NCBI GenBank assembly: GCA_020205615.1
Contig: CM035168.1
Span: 1,939,830-2,003,829, forward strand
DNA: 64,000 nucleotides
Direction of reading: 5' to 3'
DNA from: Panax quinquefolius
Taxonomy: Eukaryota > Streptophyta > Magnoliopsida > Apiales > Araliaceae
Shown here: one piece after another, positions 34,476 to 47,894 of the stretch
Layout of the letters: the number at the start of each line of letters is the position of its first letter
How positions within the stretch are numbered: the first letter of the stretch is position 1
Notes under the pieces: generated by a model
The model's input: the letters and a program-made list of their open reading frames with translations, nothing else
Database searches by the model: none
Told to the model about the DNA's origin: nothing
Program-made: the position numbers and the translations under genes

Positions 34476-36755
34476 TGTGACGCTCCCAAAATAGGTATAC
34501 ATCACCTATTCCGAGTCGCCAAATACATGGTACATAATATAAATATAATCTTAAATATACAACATGAGCTGTGAGTTTTAATACAAATATTTTTCTTCTA
34601 GACAGTATTCAAACTCAAAATAAGTCCTCAATACATTTATTATCACACTATTTCATAGAATAGTGAGGACTACTAATGCTATCATCCGGACCAGTTCTGC
34701 TTCCCAGACTAGTCCTCTCGCTACGTTCTCATTTCTCAAGAGAACAATGAAAGCAAAAGGGTGAGCTCAATTAGCCCGATGAAATAGTATGGATAAGATA
34801 ATGCGAGAATAAATTATCGTTAGCCTTCATGATGTTAAACTAACACAATATAACAAACATCAAGTTTAACTGCGGCGAACAAGCAATCCATTAAAAGAGT
34901 CAAGTAGAGAATAAATTCTACTATCTTCTATGATTTAAAAGGTTTTCATCACTTTTATCGCGAGACTCGAACATTAAATAAACCACGTCGTCCCTCGCAC
35001 TACTGACGAATGATATTCATTAGTATCACGACCACAAATTATCCATGCACTACTGGGCGAGGATATTCTTGTTACATGATCAATGGTCGTGATTATGCCA
35101 ACAACTATCCATCAATGCACTACGGGCCAACGAGGACTTTTACCACATCATTTGTAACATTACGGTCACGACTATACCGAAATAATCCTCAGTCATAATC
35201 ATACTAAGTCCATCTACATGCACTACTGAGCCACAAATGACTTTCAACATAATATAAACATGAGGATGATGACAATGAAATAATAATTCAATAAAACAAG
35301 TTCAAGAATTAAATTTTAAAAATTTATAAGTTAATTTATCCCTGAACTCAAAAACGCAAAATTATCGACATGATAATCTTGCTTTGTGGAGTAAAATTCA
35401 AGAATGCTCGTAAGAATATTTCCATGAAAAGATATCTTTGGATGAAGCGTAAATATCCGAATATTCTACTAATTTCATGGAGTATAGAAGCCAAAACTTT
35501 AACCAACTGAGTATAATAGAATATATGAAACTATAAATGGATTTTCGCCATTGTGCGAGAATCCACGTAGACAAATTATTTTCACAATTTAATAAGGAAT
35601 GAATACAAATGATCATTCACCATGTATGTGGTAATCCACATAGACATGTTATTCCAACAGAATAATAAAGAATGGAATAACAGAAAAATTTACCATGCAT
35701 GCGATAGAATAGCATGCATGTGGTTATTCCCAATGAGAATAATAAAGAATGGAACCAGGTTATGTGAAAGCGCTTGCACCGTGGATATTCCAACGAATAA
35801 TAAAGAATGGAATAATAACAAATTCACGGTGTACGCGATAGATCCATGCGGAAGGTTATTCAACGAATAATAAATAATGGAACGAATTCAATGCGTGTCG
35901 CATGACATGTGATATTCAAATGAATAATAAAGAATGGAATAACGAAGAATTTCACCATGTATGCGGTGCTTTGCATAGGCAAGTTATTCCATAGAATAAT
36001 AAATAGTGGAATCGTGTCACGCGTGTCGGCATAGACATGATATTCCAACAGAATAATAAAGAATGGAATAACAGAAGAATTTCACCATGTATGCGGTACT
36101 TCGCATAGATAGGTTATTCCATCATAATAATAAGGAATGGAATAACAATAGCTCTCTTCATGAAAATGAAAGAAATAATACCCTTACCTTAGAATAAAAT
36201 TTGGATACTTGGAATAGAGAGTAGCAGACTTCTTCTTCTTTCTCTCTATAATTTCTCTCTATAATAATTGCTCTATAGCTTTAGTGAATTGGTGAGAAAT
36301 GAAGGAAGAATGAGCTTCTATTTAGAGAAAAATATAGTTTCGATAATTGCACATTTTGGGGCTCAAAAAATTACAGTACAATACCTCTAACTTTTCTTTC
36401 ATTTTTAATTTAGTCCTGCAAGTATTATCAAACTTGCACCACCTCCCTTAATAGTAAATAATGTTAATAAATAGTTCAATCATGTGATTCAATAGTTATA
36501 ATCATGTGAAAATATGAATTACAGTATAGACCTCCATCTATACCTCCATTTTTAACATAGTCATGCAAGTATTATCAATCTTGCACCAACTCCCCTGATA
36601 GTAAATGAATGTGAATCAATAGTACACACATGTGAACAAATAGTTATAATCATTTGAATTAATAGCAATTACTTGCTCATTTATTCGATTAATTATCCGA
36701 TTAGTCAATATAACCTCCAGACATCAATTATTATCGAAATAAATGTCGATTTCCA
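34476..36755 (-). mobile_element. LTR fragment, family C-like, inverted, 5' end missing
   Basis: The left edge TGTGACGCTCCCAAAATAGG is the reversed LTR terminus (GGGGGCGTCACA with one change). Going right it holds reversed hairpin modules (35040-35210), a reversed hairpin array (35600-36150), a reversed donor-like site (CCCTTACCTTAG, about 36180) and a degraded TATA box (about 36320). At 36755 it meets a plus-strand LTR fragment. Confidence 0.8.
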
Positions 36756-39300
36756 TCTTCTGTTATTCCATTCTTTATTATTCTGTTAGAATAACATGTC
36801 TATGTGGATTACCGCATGCATGGTGAATGACCCTTTGTATTCATTCCTTATTAAATTGTAGAAATTATCTGTCTACGTGGATTACCGCATAGCGGGTGAA
36901 AATTCATTTCAGTTTCGTAATTTTTCGGACATTCAAAAATTTTGAAAAAATTTAGGAGGATATTATGATAAGTTTTCTAACATCTCCAAGTGGAATCACT
37001 GAAAGAGGAGTTGTAGATTTTTGTATGGACTATTTTTAACGAAGCACAAAAAAGTGAAAAATGAGAAAAAGCTACTACCTAAAATTTTTCAAGGGCTGTT
37101 TCGGCCACTTAATTTGTGTGAAAAATTTTGGCCTTTTGGGAAATAGAAATATATGGTATAAAGTACCTCCTGTCCAAAAATGAGCTCATTCCGACTCAAA
37201 ATGAGCAAGTTGTGACTATTTCAATATTTAGGTTTTTCCAATGAAAAACGCTATAATCGAAGTTTTATAACTTCGATGACCATGAAATTTAAACTGGAAG
37301 CTCACGTTAACATGTGTAAGATCCTGCCAAGATTTGGGAATTTCTGGAGTTAAACTTGAGGTAGTTAATTTCTTAAGGAATTAATTAGAAATTGATTTTT
37401 GAAAAATACTTAAGGGAGTTGAAAAATTATAAAAAAAATACTTGTTGTGTATGAAATATATGTATATATGTTTGGACAAAGGATAGAAAAATAATAAGTT
37501 GATTTGGTTAATTTTTCATGAAAATAGTTTAGTTACGAACATATGAGTTAAATATGTTATGTGAAGTTGAAAAATTGGTAAATAGGATTTTATGGCTTGA
37601 AAATCCTATATAAGGTATATCTTGATTTTTATGAGGGATTTGATCATTGGTGATGAAATCTTATGAGTATAGCATTTTGAATGATTAAATGCATTATTTG
37701 GTAAAGTGTAAACAATTAAAATAAATTATTTATAAGTTTAAGAAATGATTAAAATATTGTTATAATATTAATGATATTAGATTATGAGATTATTAAGTGA
37801 TTGATAACATTGGAATATTCTTAAACCCTTGATAAATTATATTATAAATGTTTAATATTTATCATTTATCTCATTTGATTAATTCTTTATATCATTGTCA
37901 TGATCCTCATGCTTATATTGTGTTGAAAGTCATCTGTGGCTTACGTGCATAGATGGACTTGGTATGATTATGACCAGGGATTATTCGGTATAATCATGAC
38001 CGTAATGTTACAAATGATGTGATAAAAGTCATCTTTGGCCCGTAGTGCATAGATGGACTTGGTATAATTATGACCGAGGATTATTAAGATATAATCACGG
38101 TATCAGAATTGAAAACACGAATATCATTGGCCCGTAGTGCATGGATAATTCATGGTCGTAATAATACTAATGAATATCCTCGGTAGTAAATACGGGGATG
38201 ATTCGATGATGTGGATTAATTATTAAGCTGAGTCTCAGCGATAACATATTGATAATACACTTTTAATTCGTAGAAGATAGTAGATATCATGCTCTACTTG
38301 ACTCTTCTATAATACAATTGTATGTCTTTGGCCTATAAAGCAAAGATGAATTGTTAATGAATATCTTTGGCCCGTAGTGCAAAGATGAATTTATTATTAT
38401 GATTATGAACAAGAATTATGATTTGGTATAACCATGATTTTTGATGTTTCAGGTAGAGGCAGGTGATGAAAATTATCTTCGTCTTGGGTGCGAAGAGAAA
38501 TTTAGATTCACAATTATGATTATGAGTTATTCATATGATTGTGGACAAGAATTGTTGATTGATGTTACAGGGATAAAACATTATTGGTGGACTTTTAACA
38601 TAGAGAAGATAATAGACCTGATGGTCTATTTGACTCTTCTAATGGATTGCTCGTTCCGCTGCAACTATGGTTGAAAAGTTTTATCATCTACCATATGTTC
38701 TAAATCTCTGATTTATTATTCACTAAGGCTATTGATAATTTAATTATCTTTAGTCATGATATTCTTTACTGGGCTATTTGTGCTCACCCTTTGCTTCACA
38801 ATTCCTTTCAGGTAATAAGAGTGTAGCTGGGTCGAGCGGGGATAATAGGGAAATAGTGTGATGGTCCGAGACTGTCGAAGTTTCTCAATACATTATAAAA
38901 CGGCATGACATGAAACAAATAATTGTATTGAGGACCTAAGATGTGTGTGTCGTATTTTATACGTCACTTAATAATTGATTTTGGCGAACAACAATAGGGT
39001 GATAAGAACACGACTTTGAAAGCGTCAAAAGTGCACCTCATTAGAATGAATATGATAGTAATCTTCTCGTTCTTCTTTGGGGTCTTAAAATATTTGATGC
39101 TGTATTTTATATGGCATTGTAACAATTTGAGTTTGGATACTGTCTACGAGATAATATTGTATTAAAACTCACAGCTTATGTGTTGTCATTGTACTCGTTA
39201 CGATTCAACAGTTGTATAAATGAAGTTTGTATTTGATTTTTATAGAGTGATATCTGGCGACTAAGAATGGGTCGTGTGGACCTATTTTGGGGGCGTCACA
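36756..39300 (+). mobile_element. LTR fragment, family B-like, with intact 3' terminus
   Basis: It starts inside the hairpin array and is collinear with 48300-50578 apart from small deletions. It ends GGGGGCGTCACA at 39300. The next five bases, AATAG, and what follows are integrase sequence, so the parent element inserted into a pol gene. It contains ATCTTTG (38363) and ATCCTCG/CGGGGAT (38176-38199) hairpins and an acceptor-like CCTTTCAG at about 38806-38813. Confidence 0.8.
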
Positions 39301-39981
39301 AATAGTTATCAAGCAAGTATTGGCATGGCTCCATTTGAGGTGTTGTATGGAAGAAAGTGTCGTTCTCTAGTATGCTGGGATGAGGTGGGTGAAGAAACGT
39401 TGTTGGGACCGAATTTGGTATGTATGAATACGGAAAAGATTCAAATGATCTGACAACGTATAAAAACCTCACAAGATTGACAAAAGAGTTATGCTAATCT
39501 TCATCAAAAAGACGTGGAATTCAATATTGGAGATCATGTGATGTTACGTGTTGCTCCATGGAAAGGAGTTACAAGATTTGGAAAGAGAGGAAAGCTCAAT
39601 CCTCGATTCATTGGCCCATTTTTAATCCTCGATCGAGTGGGAACTATGGCCTATAGACTTACCTTACTGCCAAGTATGTCTCGTGTTCATAACGTTTTTT
39701 AAATATCTATGTTACGTAAATATGTGAAAAACCCGAACCACATTATTGAATTAGAACCACACGAGATAGAGGAAGATTTAACGTATGAAGAGTTACCTGT
39801 TAAAATCTTGGATAAGAAGGATCATATTCTACGCTCTAAAGTTATACCTCAAGCCAAAGTTTTATGGAAAAACCACGAAGTAGAGGAAATGACTTGGGAG
39901 TTAGAATCTGAGATGAAGTCAAGAAATCCTCACCTCTTCGATATACCAGGTACGTACCCTAATTTCAAGGACGAAATTTCA
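39301..39981 (+). pseudogene. Ty3/gypsy integrase C-terminus and chromodomain, truncated
   Basis: It begins in the integrase core tail (SYQASIGMAPFE, then LYGRKCRS and WDEVGEE), followed by two in-frame stops near 39450-39480. It is open again for VEFNIGDHVMLRVAPWKG, FGKRGKLNPRFIGPF and the chromodomain-like end (EDLTYEELPVKILDK, KVLWKNHEVEEMTWELE). A stop interrupts at 39700 (VHNVF then TAA). The C-terminal chromodomain places the element in the chromovirus lineage. Upstream pol is missing because an LTR (ending 39300) replaced it. Not functional. Confidence 0.88.
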
Positions 39982-39982
39982 T

Positions 39983-39995
39983 AAGAAGGGGAGGT
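39983..39995 (+). promoter_or_regulatory. Polypurine tract
   Basis: AAGAAGGGGAGGT immediately precedes the LTR start TGTAAGACCCC, as required for plus-strand DNA priming in LTR retrotransposons. Confidence 0.85.
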
Positions 39996-40850
39996 TGTAA
40001 GACCCCAACTTTTATGAATAAAGAATAATTTTCTCGAAATATATTTATGAATATTATGGTGTGGATTTGATATAATGTTATAATATTTACAAATTTTGCA
40101 AAGTAAGCAAGTGGTTATATAATATTCTATTGGTCGGGGAATATTCATTTTAACAGGGAATATTCATTTTAACAGGGAATATTCATACAACGGCACAATC
40201 ATTGGTCGACCCCACAACGGAAGTATTGTCGTAATTAGAAAACGACATAATTATCTTTTTATAAAAATAACGGCGGAAGTTTTACTGTTAAACAGTTGAA
40301 CTACCCAGTAGTAAAAGTACATTAATACGTGAGGTTGCATAGTAGCACATGGTATTGATTATTGATGCTTACGTGAGAAGTCACTCAGTTATACTCAATT
40401 ATTGCTATAGTAATTGTTGCATCATATCTCTCATATTATTGATTCGATTATTGTCACAGTATCATCTGCATAATATGATATATTATCAAATCAATAATTG
40501 AGATGACAAAGTTATTCATATTATTAAATTGCAATATTTATAATGTCTAGAAGTTTTGTCAAGGAGAGGTTTGGTCACCTAATTAATTGCTAATAGGAGA
40601 AAAATCCTTATTGAAAACCCTCTCACTGGAACGACACGGTTGTTAAATATTGTGAGTTATAATATTAATGATGAATGTTATTAAAAATCGAAGTTAAGTT
40701 TGGAGTTGAATTTGGAGACGCGGACATGATATTTGAGTCCGAAACGATGAAATTAATAGAAATAGACTATAAACACAAACTTTGCTGGGGTTAATTTTTT
40801 GGTCAAAAAAGTTAACAGTTGACTTTTTCAGAAAAAGTCAAACTTTGAAT
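39996..40850 (+). mobile_element. 3' LTR of family C, truncated, left arm of an LTR palindrome
   Basis: It starts TGTAAGACCCCAACTTTTAT directly after the polypurine tract and runs for 855 bp until, near 40850, it meets reversed LTR sequence. The part at 40680-40850 (AATTTGGAGACGCGGAC, GTTAACAGTTGAC) reappears reversed at about 41765-41950. Confidence 0.82.
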
Positions 40851-42460
40851 AATAATCCGCACAGACAGGATATTCAAACTGAATAATAAAGAATGGAATA
40901 ACAATAGAATTAACCAGGCATGCGATAGACCGCACGGACAGATTATTCTAACAGAATAATAAAGAATGGAACCAGGTCTAGCGTAATCCGCACAGACATA
41001 TTCCAACAGAATAATAAAGAATGGAATAACAGAAGAATTCACCATGTATGCATTACTTCGCATAGACAGGTTATTCTAACATAATAATAAGGAATGGAAT
41101 AACAATAGCTCTCTTCATGAATACGAAAGAAATAATACCCCTTACCTTAGAAGGAACTTAATACTGGAATAGTGAGGTAGCAGACTTCTCTTCTTCTTTC
41201 TCTCTATAATTTCTCTTTATAATAATTGCTCTATAGATTTAGTGAATTGATGAGAAATGAAGGAAGAATGAGCTTCTATTTATAGGAAAATATAGTTCGA
41301 TAATTGCACGTTTTGGGGCGCGAAATATTACAGTATAATACCTTCAACTTTTCTTTCATTTTTAATTTAGTCCTGTAAGTATTATCAAACTTGCACCACC
41401 TCCCCTAATAGTAAATTATGTGAATTAATAGTTCATTCATGTGACTTAATAGTTATAATCATGTGAAAATACGAATTACAGTATAGTACCTCCATCTATA
41501 CCTCTATCTTTAACTTAGTCATGCAACTATTATCAATCTTGCACCACCTCCCTTAATAGTACATGAATGTGAATTAAATAGTACACACATGTGAATAAAT
41601 AGTTATAATCATATGAATCAATAACAATTAATTGCTCATTTATCCGGTTAATTATACGATTGGTCAATATAACCTCCAGACATCAATTATTATCGAAATA
41701 AATGTCGATTTCCACTAACACTAATAATCCCAACACAATGGAAATATTTTTCTCAAAAATTTCATTTTTGAAATTTCAAAGTATGACTTTTTCCAAAACA
41801 GTCAACTATTGACTTTTTTGACCAAAAAGTTAACCCCGACAAATTTTGCGTTTATAGTCTATTTTCACTAATTTCATCGTTCCAGACTCAAATATCACGT
41901 CCGCGTCTCCAAATTCAACTCCGAACTCAAATTCGATTTTTAATAACATTCATTATTAATATTATAACTCACAATATTTAACAACCAGGTCGTTCCCAAG
42001 AAAGAGGGGGCATTCCGATAAGGATTTCTCTTTATTGGTAGCGCCAAATTAGTGACCAAACCTCTCTTGGATGTAACTTCTAGACATTGTCAATATTGCA
42101 AATAATAATATGAATAATTTTGTCATCTCAATTATTGATTTAATAATATAACATATTATGCAGATGATATCTTGTGACAATAATTGAATCAATAATATGA
42201 GAGATATGATGCACGTGATTACTGTAAATAATAATCGAGTATAATCGAGTGACTTCTCACGTAAGCATCAATAATCAATACCGTGTGCTACTATGCAACC
42301 ACACGTATTACTGTTCTTTTACTACCGATTATTTTATGACAACTTGCTTACTTTGAAAAAATTTCAAATGTGACCCTTAACTTTAAACTTTTATCAATTT
42401 AACTATTTACCAAAATAGAAAAATTGAATACTTTTATTTAATAAAAATTGGGATCTCACA
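40851..42460 (-). mobile_element. Inverted LTR fragment, right arm of an LTR palindrome
   Basis: The minus-strand LTR begins at 42460 (TGTGAGATCCC) after its own polypurine tract and runs leftward through the shared 41765-41950 block, a TATA box (about 41278), a donor-like site (about 41150) and part of the hairpin array (40855-41110), where it breaks off. With 39996-40850 it forms a head-to-head pair. Confidence 0.8.
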
Positions 42461-42630
42461 ATCTCCCCTACTTATGAAATTTCGCTCTCGAAATTTACGT
42501 ACCTGATAGTTCAAAGAGATGAGAATACCTTACTTTCTTTTTAGATTGTACCTTTTTAGTTATTTCGCCTGTATCATGATTTTCCCATTGCTCATCTCCT
42601 GTATTTTCGATATCATTCTAGAATATAATA
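42461..42630 (-). pseudogene. Remnant of a pol 3' end with polypurine tract
   Basis: On the minus strand the remnant ends RYSHLFELSG-like sequence, then GAGAGCGAAATTTCATAAGTAGGGGAGAT-type sequence directly before the LTR, parallel to 39900-39995. Only the last ~50 codons are present. At 42630 it is joined to another LTR fragment. Confidence 0.6.
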
Positions 42631-44232
42631 AATCATGACTAAAGATAATTAAATTATCAATAGCCGTTGTCAATAATAAATCAGAGATTTAGAACATATG
42701 GTAGATGATAAAACTTTTCAACCATAGTTGCAGCGGAACGAGCAATCCATTAGAAGCGTCAAATAGACCATCAGGTCTATTATCTTCTCCATGTTAAAAG
42801 TCCACCAATAATGTTTTATCCTTGTAACATCAATCAACAATTCCTGTCCACAATTATATGAATAACTCATAATGAAAAATAATTTCTCTTCAGAGTATGA
42901 AAAACATAATAACCCTTACCTTAGAAAGAAACTGGATACTGGAGTAGAGAGGTAGTAGACTTCTCTTATTCTTTCTCTCTATAATTTCTCTCTATAATAA
43001 TTGCTCTATAGCTTTAGTGAATTGGTGAGAAATGAAGGAAGAATGAGCTTTTATTTATAGGAAAATATAGTTTCGATAATTGCACATTTTGGGGCTCGAA
43101 ATATTACAGTACAATACCTCCAACTTTTCTTTTATTTTTAATTTAGTCCTGCAAGTATTATCAAACTTGCACCACCTCCCCTAATAGTAAATAATGTGAA
43201 TCAATAGTTCAATCATGTGAATCAATAGTTATAATCGTGTGAAAATACGAATTTACGGTATAGTACCTCCATCTATACCTCTATTTTTAACTTAGTCATG
43301 CAAGTATTATCAATCTTGCACCAACTCCCCTAATAGTGCATGAATGTGATTCAATAGTACACACATGTGAACAAATAGTTATATAAGCATATGAATTAGT
43401 AGCAATTAATTGCTCATTTATCCGATTAATTACACGATTTATCAATATAACCCCCATACATCAATTATCATCGGAATAAGTGTCGATTTCCACTAACACT
43501 AATAATCCCAACACAATGGAACTATCAAATTCATCTTTAATCAACACGAACTTATTCATCATTAATATTATAACTCATAATATTTAACAACCAGGTCGTT
43601 CCCAGGAAAGAGGGGCTTTCCGATAAGGATTTCTCCTTATTATCGCACAATTAGATGACCAAACCTCCCATTGACAGAAGTTCTAGACATTGTAAATATT
43701 GTAATTTAATAATATGAATAACTTTGTCATCTCAATTATTGATTTAATAATATATCATATAATACAGATGATACTGTGACAATAATCTAATCAATAATAT
43801 GAGAGATATGATGCAGCAATTACTGTAGCAATAATTGAGTATAACTGAGTGACTTCTCACGTAAGCATCAATAATCAAACCGCATTGCTACTATGCAACC
43901 ACGGGTATTATGCACTTTTACTACTGGGGTAGTTCAACAATTTAACGGTAAAACTTCCGCCGTTATTTTTATAAAAGATAATTATGTCGCTTTTCTTACT
44001 ACTACAATACTTCAGTTGTGGGGTCCACTAATGATTGTGCCATCGTCATTTAATATTCTCTCGTTAAAACGAATATTCCCCACCAATCGAATATTATATA
44101 ACCACTTGCTTACTTTAAAAAAATTTGTAAATATTACCTGACAACTATAACATTATATCAAATCCACACCATAATATTCAAAAATATATTTCGAGAAAAT
44201 TATTCTTTATTCATAAAAGTTGGGGTCTTACA
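42631..44232 (-). mobile_element. 3' LTR (minus strand) of the 44233-46639 pol remnant, truncated
   Basis: On the minus strand it starts TGTAAGACCCCAACTTTTAT at 44232, right after the polypurine tract AAGAAGGGGGAGGT (44233-44246). It is collinear with family C through the TATA box (about 43056) and donor-like site (about 42920). A jump then leads to the 3' region matching 38520-38760, and it ends at about 42631. Confidence 0.82.
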
Positions 44233-46639
44233 ACCTCCCCCTTCTTATGAAATTTCATCCTCGAAATTAGGGTACGTACCTGTCCCTAATTTCGAGAAAT
44301 TTTTTTGTAGTCATACGTACCAAATCCGGTCCCAACAATGTTGCTTCACCCACCTCATCCCAGCATACTGGCGAACGACACTTTCTTCCATACAACGCCT
44401 CAAATGGAGCCATGCCAATACTTGTTTGATAACTATTGTTGTAGGAAAACTCCACCAATGGTAAGAACTTGTCCTAACTTCCCTTGAATTCAAGGACACA
44501 GAGTCTTAATAAATCTTCAAGAGTTTGAATAGTCCTTTCCGATTGTCCATCCGTTTGAGGATGATATGCCGAACTAAATCGTAAATCCGTGCCCATAGCT
44601 TTTTGCAAACTAACCCAAAATATTGAAGTAAATCTTGGGTCTCGATCAGAAACTATGGATACTGGCATACCATGCAATCTTACAATCTCGTTTATGTACA
44701 TACTAGCAAGACGTTCAAGTGTAAAAGTTTCTCGTATCGATAAGAAATGAGCAGACTTGGTCAATCTATTAATAATGACCCAAATCGCATCTATGCCTTG
44801 AGAAACCTTGGGAATACCAGTAACGAAATCCATGGTAATGTGCTCCCACTTCCATTCAGGAATTTCAAGTGGTTGCAATGGACCTTTTGGCACTTGATGC
44901 TTCGCCTTGACTCGTTGACAAGTTAGACACCTTGAGATAAACCCCACTATCTCATTCTTCATATTGCTCCACCAAAATGTATGTCGAAGATCACGATACA
45001 TTTTGGTACTCCCAGGATGTATTGCAAACGATGTGTTGTGCGCCTCCATCATGATTTTATACTTCAAGTCAAAATCGTTAGGAACACAAAGTCTGGAGTT
45101 GACTCGAAGTATTCCTTCTTCATAGATTCTTGCTTCTGGAATAGCACCTTCTTGCACTTTCTTCTTCATACTCATCAGTTCCAGGTCTGTAGTTTGAGCA
45201 GCTTTAACTTTATCGATTAAAGTCGGTTCCACTCGTATATTTGCCATCATCACATGGTTCCCTGGAGTCTTTAACTCTATTTCCATCCTTTCCAAGTCAT
45301 ACAAAATGGGCCTTTGCGTTGACAATATTGCACTCGTGTCCGCATATGATCTTCCACTCAATGCGTTAGCTACTACATTTGCTTTTCCAGGATGGTATTA
45401 GATGGTATGATCATAATCTTTCAACAACTCAAGCCATCGTCGTTGCCGCATGTTGAGTTCCTTTTGAGTGAAGAAATATTTGAGGCTTTTATGATCCATA
45501 TAGATCTCCACCTTCTCTCCATACAGGTAATGCCTCCACATCTTAAGCGCAAAAACGACTGCTGCCAACTCTAGATCATGATTAGGATAATTCCTCTCAT
45601 ATTCTTTGAGTTGTCGAGAGGCATAGGCTATGACTTTCCCATGTTGCATGAGAAAACATCCTAACCCTTTGCCTAAAGCATCACTGTTGATGAAAAATCC
45701 CTCCGAGCCAGACGGTATTGTCAGAACAGGTGCTGAAATGAGTCTCCTCTTAAGTTCTTGAAAACATTTTTCACATTCCTTGCTACAATCAAATTTTGTA
45801 TCTTTTCGAGTCAGCTGAGTTAATGGAGTAGCGATTCGAGAAAACCCTTCTACGAATCTCCGATAATAATCAGCTAAGCCGAGAAAGCTACGTACTTCGG
45901 TCACTGACTTAGGTTGCTCCCAGCTTTGAATTGCTTCAATCTTTGTCGGGTCAACAGATATTCCATGATTTGATATCACGTGCCCAAGGGCTGCAACTTC
46001 CTCACGCTAGAACTCGCAATTCTTCAACTTGGCATAAAGCTTGTTTTCACAAAGCTTTTGGAGTATCAGCCTCAAGTGTTATTCATGGTCTTCCCGGGTT
46101 TTGGAGTATATGAGGATGTCATCAATAAAGACGACCACAAAGTGATCCAAATATTCCTTGAATACTCGGTTCATCATATCCATGAAGGCAGCAGGAGCAT
46201 TAGTCAATCCAAAAGACATGACTAGGAATTTATAATGCCCGTACCGAGTTCTGAAAGCAGTCTTTGGAATGTCATCAGTTTTAATCTTCAACTGATTATA
46301 TTAGGAACGAAGATCAATCTTTGAAAATAATTTGGCTCCTTGCAACTAGTCAAACAGGTCATCAATGCGAGGCAACGGGTACCTATTTTTAATGGTGACA
46401 TGATTCAACTCCCGATAATCAATATAAAGTCGCATACTTCTATCTTTCTTCTTCACGAATAGAATAGGAGCACCCCAAGGAGACGTACTAGGACGAATGA
46501 AACTGATGTCTAATAATTCCTGTAGTTGGATTTTTAACTTCTGAAGTTCAATAGGAGCCATTCGATAAGGGGCTTTGGAAATGGGTTTTGTACCGGATTC
46601 AAGGTCGATGCAAAATTCAATTTCATGCTCTGGGGGTAG
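44233..46639 (-). pseudogene. Ty3/gypsy pol remnant: reverse transcriptase, RNase H, integrase
   Basis: Read from 46639 leftward: RT fingers ([41 protein letters not shown]), the catalytic box [11 protein letters not shown] (about 46100-46130), connection and RNase H ([31 protein letters not shown]), the integrase zinc motif (IHPG...RH...CLTCQRVK), and the catalytic core with MDFVTG, SDRDPRF and the final glutamate in DGQSERTIQTLE. Breaks: stops or frame changes at about 46300, 46080, 45400 (where a glutamine codon has become TAA) and 44474. The integrase tail and chromodomain are deleted between about 44280 and the polypurine tract. At 46639 the frame is cut by a family B LTR. No longer able to encode working enzymes. 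Confidence 0.92.
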
Positions 46640-47286
46640 TGTAAAACCCCAAATTTTACGAATAAAGATTTAATTTTCTTGAAATATTTTTTTGAATATT
46701 ATGGTGTGGATTTGAGATAATGTTATAGTTGTGGGTAGTATTTATAAATTTTGCAAAGTATGCAAGTTGTTATATAATAATCGATTGGTCGGAGAATATT
46801 CTTTTTATCGGAGAATATCCGTACGATGGTACAATCATTGTTGGACCTTACAACGGAATTATTGTCGGATTGAGAAAACGACAAAAATATTTTTATGAAA
46901 ATAATAGTGGAAGTTTTACCGTTAAAACTGTTGAACTACTCAGTAGTAATAGTACAATAATACGCGTGGTTGCATAGTAGCACACGATATTAATTATTGA
47001 TGATTACGTGAGAAGTCACTCTATTTTGTTCAAATATTACTACAGTAATTGTTGCATAGTATCTCACGTTATTTGATTCAATTATTGTCGATATTTTATA
47101 TATTATTAAATCAATAATTGAGACGACGAAGTTATTAATATTATTATTTGCAATATTAACGATGTCTAGAAGTTTTGCCAAGGAGAGGTTTGGTCTTTTT
47201 ATGAAGTCACGAAAGTTTATATATATATATATATATATATAAATTTTGTTTTATTAGTATTATTAATGTAATAAAACTGAAAAGCT

Positions 47287-47610
47287 TTTTATACAAAACA
47301 TAATACTTTTATAAAGTTATTTATTTTATTAGACAATAATTAGAATATATTATATTCTAATATGCATAGTGTTTTACATAGTAAAATATTTTTATACAAA
47401 ATGTAATACTTTTTATAAAGTTATTTGTTTTATTAGACAATAATTAGAATATAATATATTTTATTATGCATAGTGTTTTGCATAGTAAAATCTTTTTATA
47501 AAAAATGTAATACTTTTATACGCTTTATTTGTTTTATTAGATAATAATTAGAATATAATATATTTTATTATTCATAGTGTTTTGCATAGTAAAATCTTTT
47601 ATATGATTTT
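47287..47610. repeat. About 102-bp tandem repeats in the family B LTR
   Basis: Three to four units with the same core as 25340-25738 (TTATTTGTTTTATTAGACAA; TTTTGCATAGTAAAATC), starting near 47287, 47388, 47491 and 47591. The last is cut short by a (TA)n tract at about 47619-47640. Confidence 0.82.
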
Positions 47611-47894
47611 AAATAAAATATATATATATATATATATATTATATTATATTTTATTTCATAGTATCCTTTCTATTTTCCTATAAATAGGATGCTTAGTTAG
47701 AATTGAAATCACACTAGAAATTCAGAAAATTCTCTTCTATAATCTTGAGCGTATTTCTTTAGAGTTTTAAGAAGTTTTGAGCGTAGTGCAAGTTTTCTTC
47801 AAGTATATACCCGCCCTACCTATCAGAGTACTCTTCTTTATAAGGTAAGGGATATTATTTATTGTAATCGTAAGGGCTATTATTTCTTTCGTAT

